This document shows positions 1 to 6,821 of a stretch of 9,898 nt of DNA, piece by piece (position 1 is the first letter of the stretch; each line of letters begins with the position of its first letter). The notes beneath the pieces were generated by a model. The model did no database searches and had not been told where the DNA came from. It saw nothing but the letters and a program-made list of their open reading frames with translations. Origin of the DNA: an uncultured Flavobacterium sp. (GTDB lineage Bacteria; Bacteroidota; Bacteroidia; Flavobacteriales; Flavobacteriaceae); NCBI GenBank assembly GCA_946479395.1, contig CAMLFV010000099.1:1-9898 (forward strand), read 5' to 3'. Position numbers and translations under genes: made by a program.

Positions 1-2
1 TG

Positions 3-34
3 AAAAAAAAAAAACGCCCATCACAAAGATGGGC
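3..34 (-). terminator. Intrinsic terminator reading leftwards
   Basis: On the minus strand a 7-bp GC-rich stem (GCCCATC at 16-22 paired with GATGGGC at 28-34, loop of 5) is followed by a run of 12 T (positions 14 down to 3). This is a textbook rho-independent terminator. There is no T run on the plus-strand side, so it serves leftward transcription. The nearest complete minus-strand gene, the lycopene cyclase, stops about 540 bases away, so this hairpin may instead belong to a lost or very short minus-strand gene, or may back-stop read-through from the carotenoid operon. Confidence 0.8.
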
Positions 35-371
35 ATTTGAGACCAATAAAGGGTTTCATTTCTATTTCAAAGCGTAATATCAAATTCAAAACGCGTGCCA
101 CTTCTTAACAAAACATTAGTAATAGATGCTTTTTACTGTTATTAAAGTACTTTTTATATGTAACTTCTGGTTTTGTAGATGCCAAAGCTAAAACGCACAA
201 TTTATCAAGAGAAAATATTCTACAAATTGTGTAAAAATTAAACTAATTTATGTGTATATAAAAACTAAAATAATTTTAAAAATAGTGTTTAAATATACTA
301 AATTTAAAAAATGTTTTGTATTTTTACTGAGTGATGAATTAGAATTTTTAATCTCTTAAATCAGTGTGGTT
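35..371. other. AT-rich non-coding stretch
   Basis: I see no convincing gene here. A short minus-strand open frame (codons from about 135 down to the TGA at 67-69) ends in SGTRFEFDITL, which reads like the C-terminus of a real protein sitting just before the terminator at 3-34. It has no plausible start codon and is broken upstream by several stops, so at most it is a remnant. An inverted repeat lies at 196-231. AAATATACT at 291-299 matches one half of the marR-upstream palindrome, but in such AT-rich DNA this may be chance. Confidence 0.4.
196..231. repeat. 8-bp inverted repeat
   Basis: CACAATTT (196-203) and AAATTGTG (224-231) are perfect inverted arms separated by 20 bases. No T run follows on either strand, so it is not a terminator. 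It could be an operator for an adjacent gene or chance symmetry in AT-rich DNA; the sequence does not decide. Confidence 0.3.
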
Positions 372-458
372 ATGAAACAAAAATTATCTTATGCAATTTG
401 GGTTGTGCTTAGTTTATTATTTCCGATACTGTTTTGGCTGGGGGAAAATTTTATTTAA
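372..458 (+). CDS. Possible small membrane peptide (28 aa)
   Basis: The frame reads MKQKLSYAIW at the start and ends in FWLGENFI before TAA. It has two lysines at the N-terminus and then a hydrophobic stretch (about residues 7-23: Tyr, Ala, Ile, Trp, Val, Leu, Pro, Phe), the layout of a single-span inner-membrane peptide with the N-terminus in the cytoplasm. No Shine-Dalgarno is visible, which is common in Bacteroidota. Upstream, TAAATTTA (299-306) and TAGAATTT (340-347) are only weak matches to the -7 box TAnnTTTG. What makes it credible is a plus-strand hairpin terminator 48 bases downstream (506-531), which has no other obvious gene to serve. I recognise no family. It could instead be the accidental frame of a small RNA. 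Confidence 0.4.
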   Translation: MKQKLSYAIWVVLSLLFPILFWLGENFI

Positions 459-505
459 CAATTTTTGAATATAAATTAATGTTGTTTTTTATTGGGTAGT
501 AACTT

Positions 506-531
506 AAGCATCTTTTAGGGATGTCTTTTTT
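506..531 (+). terminator. Hairpin terminator, plus strand
   Basis: AAGCATC (506-512) pairs with GATGTCTT (520-527) with a single bulged T at 524, around the loop TTTTAGG, and leads straight into a T run (526-531). On the minus strand no T run follows, so it does not serve the carotenoid operon. It implies a plus-strand transcript ending here, most simply the small unit containing the frame at 372-458. Confidence 0.5.
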
Positions 532-574
532 GTGATAATATTTTTCTTAAAAATAAAAGAGAGCATTATTAATT

Positions 575-1270
575 TTAGTCTTCATTCGTAGTTCCTTTAA
601 AAAGTTTGAAGAAATAAAGAACCAACAGAAACTGTGTATATCCGTAAACTGCATCTTCTACTGGTATCGTAAGCATTCTTATACCCAGAAAATCGCCAGG
701 ATTATAATTTACAATAGGTGATTTCAATCCGGTACCCGTTAAAATTCCGTTAACAGGGAAAAAGCCCAACATTAATATGGTATATACCGCCGATGCTTTG
801 CCAATCCAAGGTACGCGAGCAATAAAATGCAGATAAATAAGGGTTAAAATAGTTGCAACTGCGGTTACTAGCGTATAAATTTTATCATAATGCAGCAGCG
901 CGATCAAAGAACAAACTATAATGCTTAGAAAAACAATGATGTTATTAAAACTGCTCAGTTTGTCCCACTTAAAAAACAGATCAAAACAAAAATAAGTAAA
1001 TACACACGAAAACGGAATACATATAAAAAACAGCCATTCTTCCAACGGAAGTCCTGCTATAACAATCCCCAGTGTATAATCGGTATTAAACCACCAGACT
1101 CCTTTTGACGTAAACCATACATCCCATAAAATAAATGGAATCGCTACAACAATTGCAGCTTTTATGAACGGAAGAAAATAACGGTTGAATTTAATTCGAT
1201 GATCAAACGATGCGATAAAACAGATAATTACCGTAAAGAACAAAATGGCGGAGTAGGTATACATAATCAT
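575..1270 (-). CDS. crtY: Lycopene cyclase, fused CrtYcd type
   Basis: This integral membrane enzyme is predicted to close both ends of lycopene to give beta-carotene. The 231-residue protein has about seven hydrophobic segments and two copies of the lycopene-cyclase domain. The first carries the D50-W52, W59-W60-F61-N62 and PLEEWLFF (75-82, Glu77-Glu78) signatures; the second carries PVEDAVYG (203-210, Glu205-Asp206). In Gram-positive actinobacteria the two halves are separate proteins (CrtYc and CrtYd); here they are one chain, as is usual in Bacteroidota. It is unrelated to the FAD-dependent CrtY of proteobacteria, so the symbol is used for function only. The start ATG overlaps the TGA of the hydroxylase gene (ATGA), pointing to coupled translation; a second ATG two codons later is possible. 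It is the last gene of the operon, and no clear minus-strand terminator directly follows. Confidence 0.88.
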   Translation of the reverse strand: MIMYTYSAILFFTVIICFIASFDHRIKFNRYFLPFIKAAIVVAIPFILWDVWFTSKGVWWFNTDYTLGIVIAGLPLEEWLFFICIPFSCVFTYFCFDLFFKWDKLSSFNNIIVFLSIIVCSLIALLHYDKIYTLVTAVATILTLIYLHFIARVPWIGKASAVYTILMLGFFPVNGILTGTGLKSPIVNYNPGDFLGIRMLTIPVEDAVYGYTQFLLVLYFFKLFKGTTNED

Positions 1271-1725
1271 TTTTTGGAAGTTTTTGTGTACATTTTAAAA
1301 TACTTGAATGGAACATATAAAAACCCGAAACACTCTCCATGTTCTTTACCAATGTGCTTGTGATGCTGTTTATGTGCACGGCGCAATGCCATAAAATACG
1401 GGGTTTTTGTTCGGGTAAGAAACTTAAAACGTTGGTGTATAAATATGTCGTGCACAAAAAAATAGGTCATGCCGTAAAGCATAATTCCCAGTCCTATGTA
1501 AAAAACGTAATTGAAATTGGCAAGCGAACCAAAATACATCAAAGCGATGGTTGGCAAGGCAAATATCACGAAAAAATAGTCGTTCCGTTCAAAAGCACCT
1601 TCGGTACTGTGGTCGTGATGGTCTTTGTGCAACGTCCATAAAAAACCGTGCATAATGTATTTGTGAATCAGCCAGGTAGCTCCTTCCATCAATACAAAAG
1701 TGATAAACGCAATTAAAAAATTCAT
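1267..1725 (-). CDS. crtZ: Beta-carotene 3-hydroxylase
   Basis: This is a non-haem di-iron membrane hydroxylase of the fatty-acid hydroxylase/sterol desaturase superfamily, expected to add 3-OH groups to the rings of beta-carotene, giving cryptoxanthin and then zeaxanthin. All four histidine boxes are present: H21xxxxH26, H33xxH36H37, H92xxxxH97 and H118xxH121H122. Hydrophobic segments lie at about 2-20, 50-66 and 73-91. At 152 residues it is the usual length for bacterial CrtZ. The gene starts 36 bases after the phytoene synthase stop; AAGAGAAC just upstream of the ATG may act as a ribosome site. Its TGA overlaps the cyclase ATG, matching the pathway order cyclase/hydroxylase. The exact product (mono- or di-hydroxylation) cannot be read from sequence. 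Confidence 0.88.
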   Translation of the reverse strand: MNFLIAFITFVLMEGATWLIHKYIMHGFLWTLHKDHHDHSTEGAFERNDYFFVIFALPTIALMYFGSLANFNYVFYIGLGIMLYGMTYFFVHDIFIHQRFKFLTRTKTPYFMALRRAHKQHHKHIGKEHGECFGFLYVPFKYFKMYTKTSKK

Positions 1726-1761
1726 AACAGTTCTCTTTTTAAACGATTTTCATTCGGAATC

Positions 1762-2598
1762 TTACAACACCGCAGCCTTATAACGCAGATAACTTTTAAA
1801 TGCCACGTACGCTTTTTGGGCATTGGGAACGCGGGTTCTGTTCGATAATATTTCTACCGGCGATTTTTTCTTGATTTTCGAAAACAACACCAGATAATAT
1901 TTATATGCCAAATAAACTCCGAATTTAGATGAATTTGGTAGTTTTTTTATTCCGATTAAGGCTTCAGCAAATTCTTCTTCGATTTCTTTTTCGATCTGAT
2001 ATTTGATGTCACGATCAAAAAGTTCCATATCAACATTCGGAAAATAACTGCGCCCCAAAGTTTGATAATCCTCTTTTAAATCTCGTAGGAAATTGATTTT
2101 TTGAAAAGCCGATCCCAGTTTCATTGCATAAGGTTTCAGCTCATCAAACTGCGTTCTGTTTCCTTCGGTAAAAACCTGCAAACACATCAATCCAACCACT
2201 TCGGCAGATCCGTAAATGTATTCATTGTAAAGATCAGAATTATAATCAACCTTATGCAGATCCATAGACATGCTGTGTAAAAACTGATCAATAAGTTTTC
2301 TATCGATATTATATTGAAGCACAGTTTCCTGAAACGACTGTAAAATAGGGTTCAGCGAGATGCCTTCCTGCAAAGCAGTTTCGGTTTCAATGGTTAGTCT
2401 GTTTAGCAGTTTTTCTTTATCGTAACCATGAAAACTATCCACAATTTCATCGGCAAGGCGCACATAGCCGTAAATAGCGTAAATGCTTTTGCGAATGGCG
2501 GGTTTTAGTGCCAAAATGCCCAGTGAAAAACTGGTGCTGTACTTTTCGGTGGTTTTCTTGCTTACTTCGTAAGCCAATTCATCAAACAATTTTTTCAT
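1762..2598 (-). CDS. crtB: Phytoene synthase
   Basis: The enzyme condenses two geranylgeranyl-PP molecules head to head via prephytoene-PP to 15-cis-phytoene, the first committed carotenoid step. It has the all-alpha isoprenoid synthase fold. The first Asp-rich Mg-diphosphate site is DEIVD (50-54, inside the conserved YGYVRLADEIVD), and the second is N169xxxD173xxxD177 (NFLRDLKED). The YIYGSAEVVGLM block (127-138) is also typical of squalene/phytoene synthases. Its 278 residues are slightly shorter than proteobacterial CrtB (about 300). It starts 3 bases after the crtI stop, so the two are co-translated. A squalene or dehydrosqualene synthase role is less likely given the crtI, crtZ and crtYcd neighbours. 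Confidence 0.93.
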   Translation of the reverse strand: MKKLFDELAYEVSKKTTEKYSTSFSLGILALKPAIRKSIYAIYGYVRLADEIVDSFHGYDKEKLLNRLTIETETALQEGISLNPILQSFQETVLQYNIDRKLIDQFLHSMSMDLHKVDYNSDLYNEYIYGSAEVVGLMCLQVFTEGNRTQFDELKPYAMKLGSAFQKINFLRDLKEDYQTLGRSYFPNVDMELFDRDIKYQIEKEIEEEFAEALIGIKKLPNSSKFGVYLAYKYYLVLFSKIKKKSPVEILSNRTRVPNAQKAYVAFKSYLRYKAAVL

Positions 2599-2601
2599 AG
2601 C

Positions 2602-4074
2602 TTATATTTTTAGTTTGTTGACTTCTTTAGCAACTATTTTTCCCGATATTATTGCGGGCGGAACTCCCGGTCCGGGAACGGTAAGCTGTCCGGTATAAAA
2701 CAAGTTTTGTACTTTTTTGTTGCGTATTTTTGGTTTCAGCACTGCGGTTTGATTCAGCGTGTTTGCCAATCCGTAGGCATTTCCGCCATAAGCATTGTAA
2801 TCTTGAATGAAATCTGATACGCAGTAACTTTTTTTATAGTCGATTTTATCGTACAGATTGCTTGCTCCGGTATGTTTTTCAATCCTGCCCAATAGTTCCT
2901 TCAAATAATGTTCCCTTATCGATTCATCGTCGTTAATTCCGGTAGCAACAGGCATTAATAAAAATAGATTTTCACAATTTTCGGGTGCTGTTGAAGCATC
3001 GGTTTTAGACGGACAACAAGCATAGAACAACGGTTTTTCTGGCCATTTCTTTTCTTCGTAAATACAGTCGATATGTTCGTCTAAATCATTTTCAAAAAAT
3101 AAGGTGTGATGAGTAAGGTTGGGAATACGCTCTTTAATTCCTAAATAAAAAATAAGACTCGATGGAGCAAATATTCTTTTTTTCCAATAATCTTCATTGT
3201 AATTTTTATATTGATCATCTAAAAGACTTTCGGTATGATGATAGTCTGATGATGCGATAATACTGTCGAATTCCAAAGTTTTTCCGTTAACTTCAATTGA
3301 AACCGCACGGTTATTTTCTACATGAATTTTTTCTATGGAATGATTAAAGTGAAAATGTACACCCTGATTTTCTGCAACTTTTTTCATTGCCGATACCAGA
3401 CTGTAAAAACCGCCCATTGGATAATGCGTTCCCAAAACATAGCCGCCATAATTCATAAGACTGTACAAAGCGGGAATGTTTTTGGGCGATGCTCCAAGGA
3501 AAATAACAGGAAATTCCATGAGCGCCTGTAATTTTGGATTTTTAAAGTATTTGGAAACATACTTTCTGAAATTGGTAAGCAGATCAAGTTTTAACGCACT
3601 GACTGCAATTTTTGGTGATACAAATTCTAACCAGTTGTAACATGGCTTGTTCACGAAATCTTGCATACCCACCTGATATTTATATTTTGCAGATTCCATA
3701 AAACGATCAAGCTGAACAGCAGCTCCGGTTTCAATTTGTTCAACGGTTTGCTTTAATTCTTCATAATTTTTTTGAACAGCAATTTTAGAATCCGAAAAAA
3801 TCATTTCAAACTGCGGATTCAACGAAACAAGCTCATAGAAATCGGATGATTTATAACCAAAATCTGTAAAGAAATTTTCAATAATATCGGGCATCCAGTA
3901 CCAACTTGGGCCCATATCAAAAACATAACCGTTAGCGGTTGTAAATTGTCTGGCTCTGCCTCCCGGTTGGTCGTGCTTTTCAAATACATGAACTTCGTTG
4001 CCCGCTTTTGCAGCATACGCAGCAGCAGATAATGCAGAGAAACCGGAACCTATAACAGCTATTTTCTTTTTCAT
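2602..4074 (-). CDS. crtI: Phytoene desaturase (CrtI type)
   Basis: This FAD-dependent enzyme is expected to introduce the four double bases-pairs of desaturation turning phytoene into all-trans lycopene, peripheral to the inner membrane. The N-terminus has the dinucleotide-binding fold: beta strand KKKIAVIG, GSGFSALSAA (G9, G11; Ala replaces the usual third Gly), acidic Glu32 ending the second strand, then PGGRARQF (37-44). The C-terminal FAD contact motif, TGQLTVPGPGVPPAIISGK, covers 461-479. The 490-residue length is standard. The start ATG shares one base with the marR stop (TAATG), and crtB follows after 3 bases. The number of desaturation steps is inferred from the lycopene cyclase in the operon. 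A carotene ketolase/oxygenase of the CrtO/CrtP family is an alternative, but adjacency to crtB favours CrtI. Confidence 0.92.
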   Translation of the reverse strand: MKKKIAVIGSGFSALSAAAYAAKAGNEVHVFEKHDQPGGRARQFTTANGYVFDMGPSWYWMPDIIENFFTDFGYKSSDFYELVSLNPQFEMIFSDSKIAVQKNYEELKQTVEQIETGAAVQLDRFMESAKYKYQVGMQDFVNKPCYNWLEFVSPKIAVSALKLDLLTNFRKYVSKYFKNPKLQALMEFPVIFLGASPKNIPALYSLMNYGGYVLGTHYPMGGFYSLVSAMKKVAENQGVHFHFNHSIEKIHVENNRAVSIEVNGKTLEFDSIIASSDYHHTESLLDDQYKNYNEDYWKKRIFAPSSLIFYLGIKERIPNLTHHTLFFENDLDEHIDCIYEEKKWPEKPLFYACCPSKTDASTAPENCENLFLLMPVATGINDDESIREHYLKELLGRIEKHTGASNLYDKIDYKKSYCVSDFIQDYNAYGGNAYGLANTLNQTAVLKPKIRNKKVQNLFYTGQLTVPGPGVPPAIISGKIVAKEVNKLKI

Positions 4075-4739
4075 TACACGGTTTGTTGTTTGTACAGATT
4101 GGCTTCGTCTAAAAGTTTTTCCACATCGGTATTTTTTTGATAAATAGGAACATGAAACTCGTTGAGTTTGGTAAGCAGTTTTATTAATTCCAGTTTTTCA
4201 GGTTCCGATAAATTCCCGCATACCAACATTGTTGCTGTACGAATTTTTTCCATTTGCTGATCCAAAACCAGTAAACCTTCTTCGGTAATACTGATAATTT
4301 TACTGCGTTTGTCTGTTTCGGAATCTTTCTGAATTGCCCAGCCTTTCTGCATCAATCTGTTAATAATTAGGATACCTGCAGGTTTTTCATGCACATTCTT
4401 TTTTATAAGATCCATTTTCGTCATTTCACCAAAGGCTTTCAAGTTAATTAGGTATATAAAATCTTCTTGAGTAGAAAAATCGGATCCTGAAATTGCCGCT
4501 CTGGAATAATTTTTAGCAAACCGGTTCATATGCACAAGCAGTGTGCTTATAACGCTTTCGGCACTGCGCCCCAAATCTTTGCCCTCCCATTCAGGAGTTT
4601 TAAAACGAAGTGGCTGTGTATAATTGTCGGCGACCCATTTTTTAAAACCAGAAATGCTGTCTGGATAACGGTTGTCTGTATTGGATAATTCGAATTCTTC
4701 AACAAGATCTACCGTTTTTTTAATAAGATTATATTTCAT
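4074..4739 (-). CDS. MarR-family transcriptional regulator
   Basis: This is a winged-helix DNA-binding protein and the first gene of the carotenoid operon. After an N-terminal extension (about 1-55) come a helical dimerisation segment (60-100), a helix-turn-helix around 104-131 (recognition helix near HEKPAGILIINRLMQKGW) and a wing with the MarR signature D143-K144-R145-S-K followed by ISITEEG (149-155). A C-terminal helical pair completes the dimer interface. At 221 residues it is longer than the usual ~150 because of extensions at both ends. The ATG at 4739 lies about 14 bases from the likely transcription start. Position and the palindrome over its promoter suggest it controls its own operon, probably by repression released by an unknown ligand; that is inference. 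Confidence 0.85.
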   Translation of the reverse strand: MKYNLIKKTVDLVEEFELSNTDNRYPDSISGFKKWVADNYTQPLRFKTPEWEGKDLGRSAESVISTLLVHMNRFAKNYSRAAISGSDFSTQEDFIYLINLKAFGEMTKMDLIKKNVHEKPAGILIINRLMQKGWAIQKDSETDKRSKIISITEEGLLVLDQQMEKIRTATMLVCGNLSEPEKLELIKLLTKLNEFHVPIYQKNTDVEKLLDEANLYKQQTV

Positions 4740-4752
4740 AATGAAATTTTAT

Positions 4753-4768
4753 AGTATACAAATATACT
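4753..4768 (-). promoter_or_regulatory. -7 box inside a palindrome, marR-crt promoter/operator
   Basis: Read on the minus strand the site is AGTATATTTGTATACT: 6-bp inverted arms (AGTATA/TATACT) around TTTG. Its centre, TATATTTG (4766 to 4759), is a perfect match to the Bacteroidota -7 consensus TAnnTTTG. The marR ATG begins 13 bases beyond the palindrome. No good -33 TTTG is seen at the right distance. The size and symmetry fit a MarR-dimer operator, so a regulator bound here would block the sigma factor. Transcription would start about 14 bases before the ATG. Confidence 0.6.
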
Positions 4769-4822
4769 TTATTTTTTAATTTTATTGTTTTTAAATATAT
4801 TATTTTTTTTAAATCTACTATT

Positions 4823-5443
4823 TCACATCTTCCTTAAAACCACCAACTTTTCTTCTAACAATAAAATATCAAAACCAAAATATTCAGCGATGTATTCAAA
4901 AGTTTTAAAAGTATAAATAAAAACATGCGTTAAATCTTTACGATAATACCAGTTTTTAAAATCGGTTTGGTTGTTGAACAAATGCGTTTTAACAATTAAA
5001 AGTCCGCTTGGTTTTAAAATGTTGTACAGTTTAGTAATTTCCTCAAAAGGATTATAAAAATGTTCAAATACCTCGCAACTAAATATAAAATCGTAGGTTT
5101 TATGTAAGTACGAAGTATCGGGATAAAAATATGGATCATAAAAATCAACTCGATATCCTTTTTCAAGAAGCTGTTTGCTAATCACTGGTCCTTTACCACA
5201 ACCATAATCCAACCCCAACATTTCTGTTGTGCAGTTCTCTAAAATTGTATTTGTAACTGGTGCAGTGAAATTTTGGTAGCCAACATCGTTCACATCATTG
5301 TTGTGTTGCTCGTAATGATTTTGCTCTTTTACTTCATCAAAATATAAATCATCACGTTTTAAATAAGCATGACAATTCGGGCAGATATAATAATCGCCAT
5401 CAGCTTTTTCCGTCAATAGAGTAGCGCAAAGTGTACAGTTCAT
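4823..5443 (-). CDS. Zinc-ribbon SAM-dependent methyltransferase
   Basis: The protein has a class I Rossmann methyltransferase domain preceded by a small zinc-ribbon. Two CxxC pairs (C3xxC6 and C21xxC24) form the ribbon. S-adenosylmethionine motif I is LDYGCGKGP (78-86), the acidic residue closing strand 2 is Asp103 (FYDPYF), and FSCEVFEHF (121-129) is the motif after strand 4, with Glu124, Glu127 and His128. The block KNWYYRKDLTHVFIYTF near 160-180 resembles the tail of the Methyltransf_23/UbiG-like group. The substrate is unknown. The N-terminal ribbon suggests a protein or nucleic-acid partner. The gene is 83 bases upstream of marR on the same strand and divergent from ruvB; TATCTTTA (5479-5472, minus) is a near -7 box of its own. 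No evidence links it to carotenoids. Confidence 0.75.
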   Translation of the reverse strand: MNCTLCATLLTEKADGDYYICPNCHAYLKRDDLYFDEVKEQNHYEQHNNDVNDVGYQNFTAPVTNTILENCTTEMLGLDYGCGKGPVISKQLLEKGYRVDFYDPYFYPDTSYLHKTYDFIFSCEVFEHFYNPFEEITKLYNILKPSGLLIVKTHLFNNQTDFKNWYYRKDLTHVFIYTFKTFEYIAEYFGFDILLLEEKLVVLRKM

Positions 5444-5540
5444 TCTTAGTAATTTTAATAGGGATATTAGCTAAAGATACAACGGGTTAATTTGTAAAGT
5501 ATTTTTTCAGAATCATAAAACTCATAAAATTATAAATAAA

Positions 5541-5690
5541 CCACATAGACACATAGGTATTTTAAGATATAGCTAATTTTAAGTTTTAGATAGTTTTTAT
5601 CTTCGATAAAACATAGCTTAATTATAATGTGTATTACCAAAGGTAACCTATAAAATCTTATAAAGTATAGGTTGCAATAAAACTATGTGG
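5541..5690. repeat. Inverted-repeat element A (CACATAGA type), upstream of ruvB
   Basis: The left arm is CCACATAGACACATAG (5541-5556), built of two tandem 8-base units. The right end keeps only CTATGTGG (5683-5690), an 8-bp perfect match to the outer half of the left arm. Inside are two hairpins: TTTTATC/GATAAAA (5595-5601 and 5605-5611, loop of 3) and AACCTATA/TATAGGTT (5645-5652 and 5666-5673, loop of 13). The sequence around 5590-5620 resembles the ends of the larger element at 7050-7347. No coding potential is seen. The divergent methyltransferase and ruvB promoters flank it. Confidence 0.65.
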
Positions 5691-5700
5691 TATAGAAAAG

Positions 5701-5734
5701 TTTAAATGAGATATTTGTAAAAATAGTATCTTTG
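5701..5734 (+). promoter_or_regulatory. ruvB promoter
   Basis: TATCTTTG (5727-5734) matches the Bacteroidota -7 consensus TAnnTTTG exactly; TTTA at 5701-5704, 22 bases upstream, is a weak -33 box. The -7 box ends only 4 bases before the ruvB ATG, so transcription should begin at or within a few bases of the start codon, giving a leaderless or nearly leaderless message. Confidence 0.55.
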
Positions 5735-5738
5735 CTGT

Positions 5739-6773
5739 ATGAACGAACATTTAAATCCAACCAACGAAAATTATTCGAACGAAGAAATCGATGTAGAAAA
5801 AAAACTGCGTCCGCTCTCGTTTGATGATTTTGCGGGTCAAGATCAGGTATTAGAAAATTTAAAAGTGTTTGTAAAAGCTGCCAATTTACGTGGCGAAGCT
5901 TTAGATCACACGTTGTTTCACGGACCTCCGGGTTTGGGAAAAACAACTTTGTCTAATATTTTGGCAAACGAATTAAATGTGGGCATCAAGATTACATCAG
6001 GTCCTGTTTTGGATAAACCCGGAGATTTAGCTGGTTTGTTAACCAATCTGGAAGAACGCGATATTCTGTTTATCGATGAAATACACAGATTAAGTCCTGT
6101 GGTGGAAGAATATCTGTATTCGGCAATGGAAGATTTTAAGATCGATATCATGATCGAATCTGGTCCAAATGCACGTTCGGTTCAAATCAATCTAAATCCT
6201 TTTACCCTTGTTGGTGCAACCACACGTTCTGGTTTGTTAACCGCACCAATGCGTGCACGTTTCGGAATTCAAAGTCGTTTGCAGTATTATAACATCGAAT
6301 TATTATCAACCATTGTAGAACGCAGCGCAACTATTTTAAAGGTTCCTATTGATATGGAAGCTGCCATTGAAATTGCGGGTCGAAGCCGTGGTACACCTCG
6401 TATTGCGAATGCTTTGTTGCGTAGGGTTCGAGATTTCGCACAGATTAAAGGCAACGGACGTATCGATATCGAAATTTCGCGTTTTGCTTTAAAAGCTTTG
6501 AATGTTGATAAATACGGGTTAGATGAAATGGATAACAAAATTTTATCGACCATAATTGATAAATTCAAAGGTGGTCCGGTGGGCTTGTCAACTTTGGCGA
6601 CTGCCGTTTCAGAAAATTCGGAAACCATTGAAGAAGTGTACGAACCATTTCTTATTCAGGAAGGATTTATCTATAGAACGCCTCGCGGACGTGAAGTTAC
6701 CGAAAAAGCATACACCCATTTGGGCAGACAGAATGTAGGCAAACAGTCGGGCTTGTTTAACGATTATGACTAA
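5739..6773 (+). CDS. ruvB: Holliday junction branch-migration ATPase RuvB
   Basis: RuvB is the hexameric AAA+ motor that, with RuvA, drives branch migration of Holliday junctions for RuvC cleavage during recombinational repair. Visible motifs are: [11 protein letters not shown] (24-34), Walker A GPPGLGKT (62-69), Walker B LFIDEIH (110-116, Asp113-Glu114), sensor 1 GATTRSG (159-165), the arginine-finger region MRARFG (171-176), sensor 2 [12 protein letters not shown] (218-229), and a C-terminal winged helix with [10 protein letters not shown] and [14 protein letters not shown]. The 344-residue length is normal. The start is chosen because the N-terminus matches flavobacterial RuvB proteins I know and a -7 box lies just upstream. 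ruvA is not adjacent, as is common in this group. No clear hairpin terminator follows; a T run occurs at 6789-6796. Confidence 0.97.
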   Translation: MNEHLNPTNENYSNEEIDVEKKLRPLSFDDFAGQDQVLENLKVFVKAANLRGEALDHTLFHGPPGLGKTTLSNILANELNVGIKITSGPVLDKPGDLAGLLTNLEERDILFIDEIHRLSPVVEEYLYSAMEDFKIDIMIESGPNARSVQINLNPFTLVGATTRSGLLTAPMRARFGIQSRLQYYNIELLSTIVERSATILKVPIDMEAAIEIAGRSRGTPRIANALLRRVRDFAQIKGNGRIDIEISRFALKALNVDKYGLDEMDNKILSTIIDKFKGGPVGLSTLATAVSENSETIEEVYEPFLIQEGFIYRTPRGREVTEKAYTHLGRQNVGKQSGLFNDYD

Positions 6774-6821
6774 ATTTTAATTTTTATGTTTTTTTTACAC
6801 CACAATAGAAATTAATTTATT

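Noticed and set aside
291..299. AAATATACT as a second MarR operator half-site
   Set aside because: It matches 9 bases of the marR-upstream palindrome but lacks the inverted partner, and in this AT-rich stretch such a match is expected by chance.
1203..1457. 84-codon minus frame across the crtZ/crtYcd junction
   Set aside because: Out of frame with two clear genes and without any recognisable motif.
1339..1641. 100-codon open frame on the plus strand
   Set aside because: It lies wholly opposite crtZ and crtYcd; the minus-strand frame has all four histidine boxes, so this is a shadow frame.
5918..6628. Two long minus-strand frames (5918-6151, 6287-6628)
   Set aside because: Both are antisense to the strongly conserved RuvB ATPase core and are by-products of its codon use.
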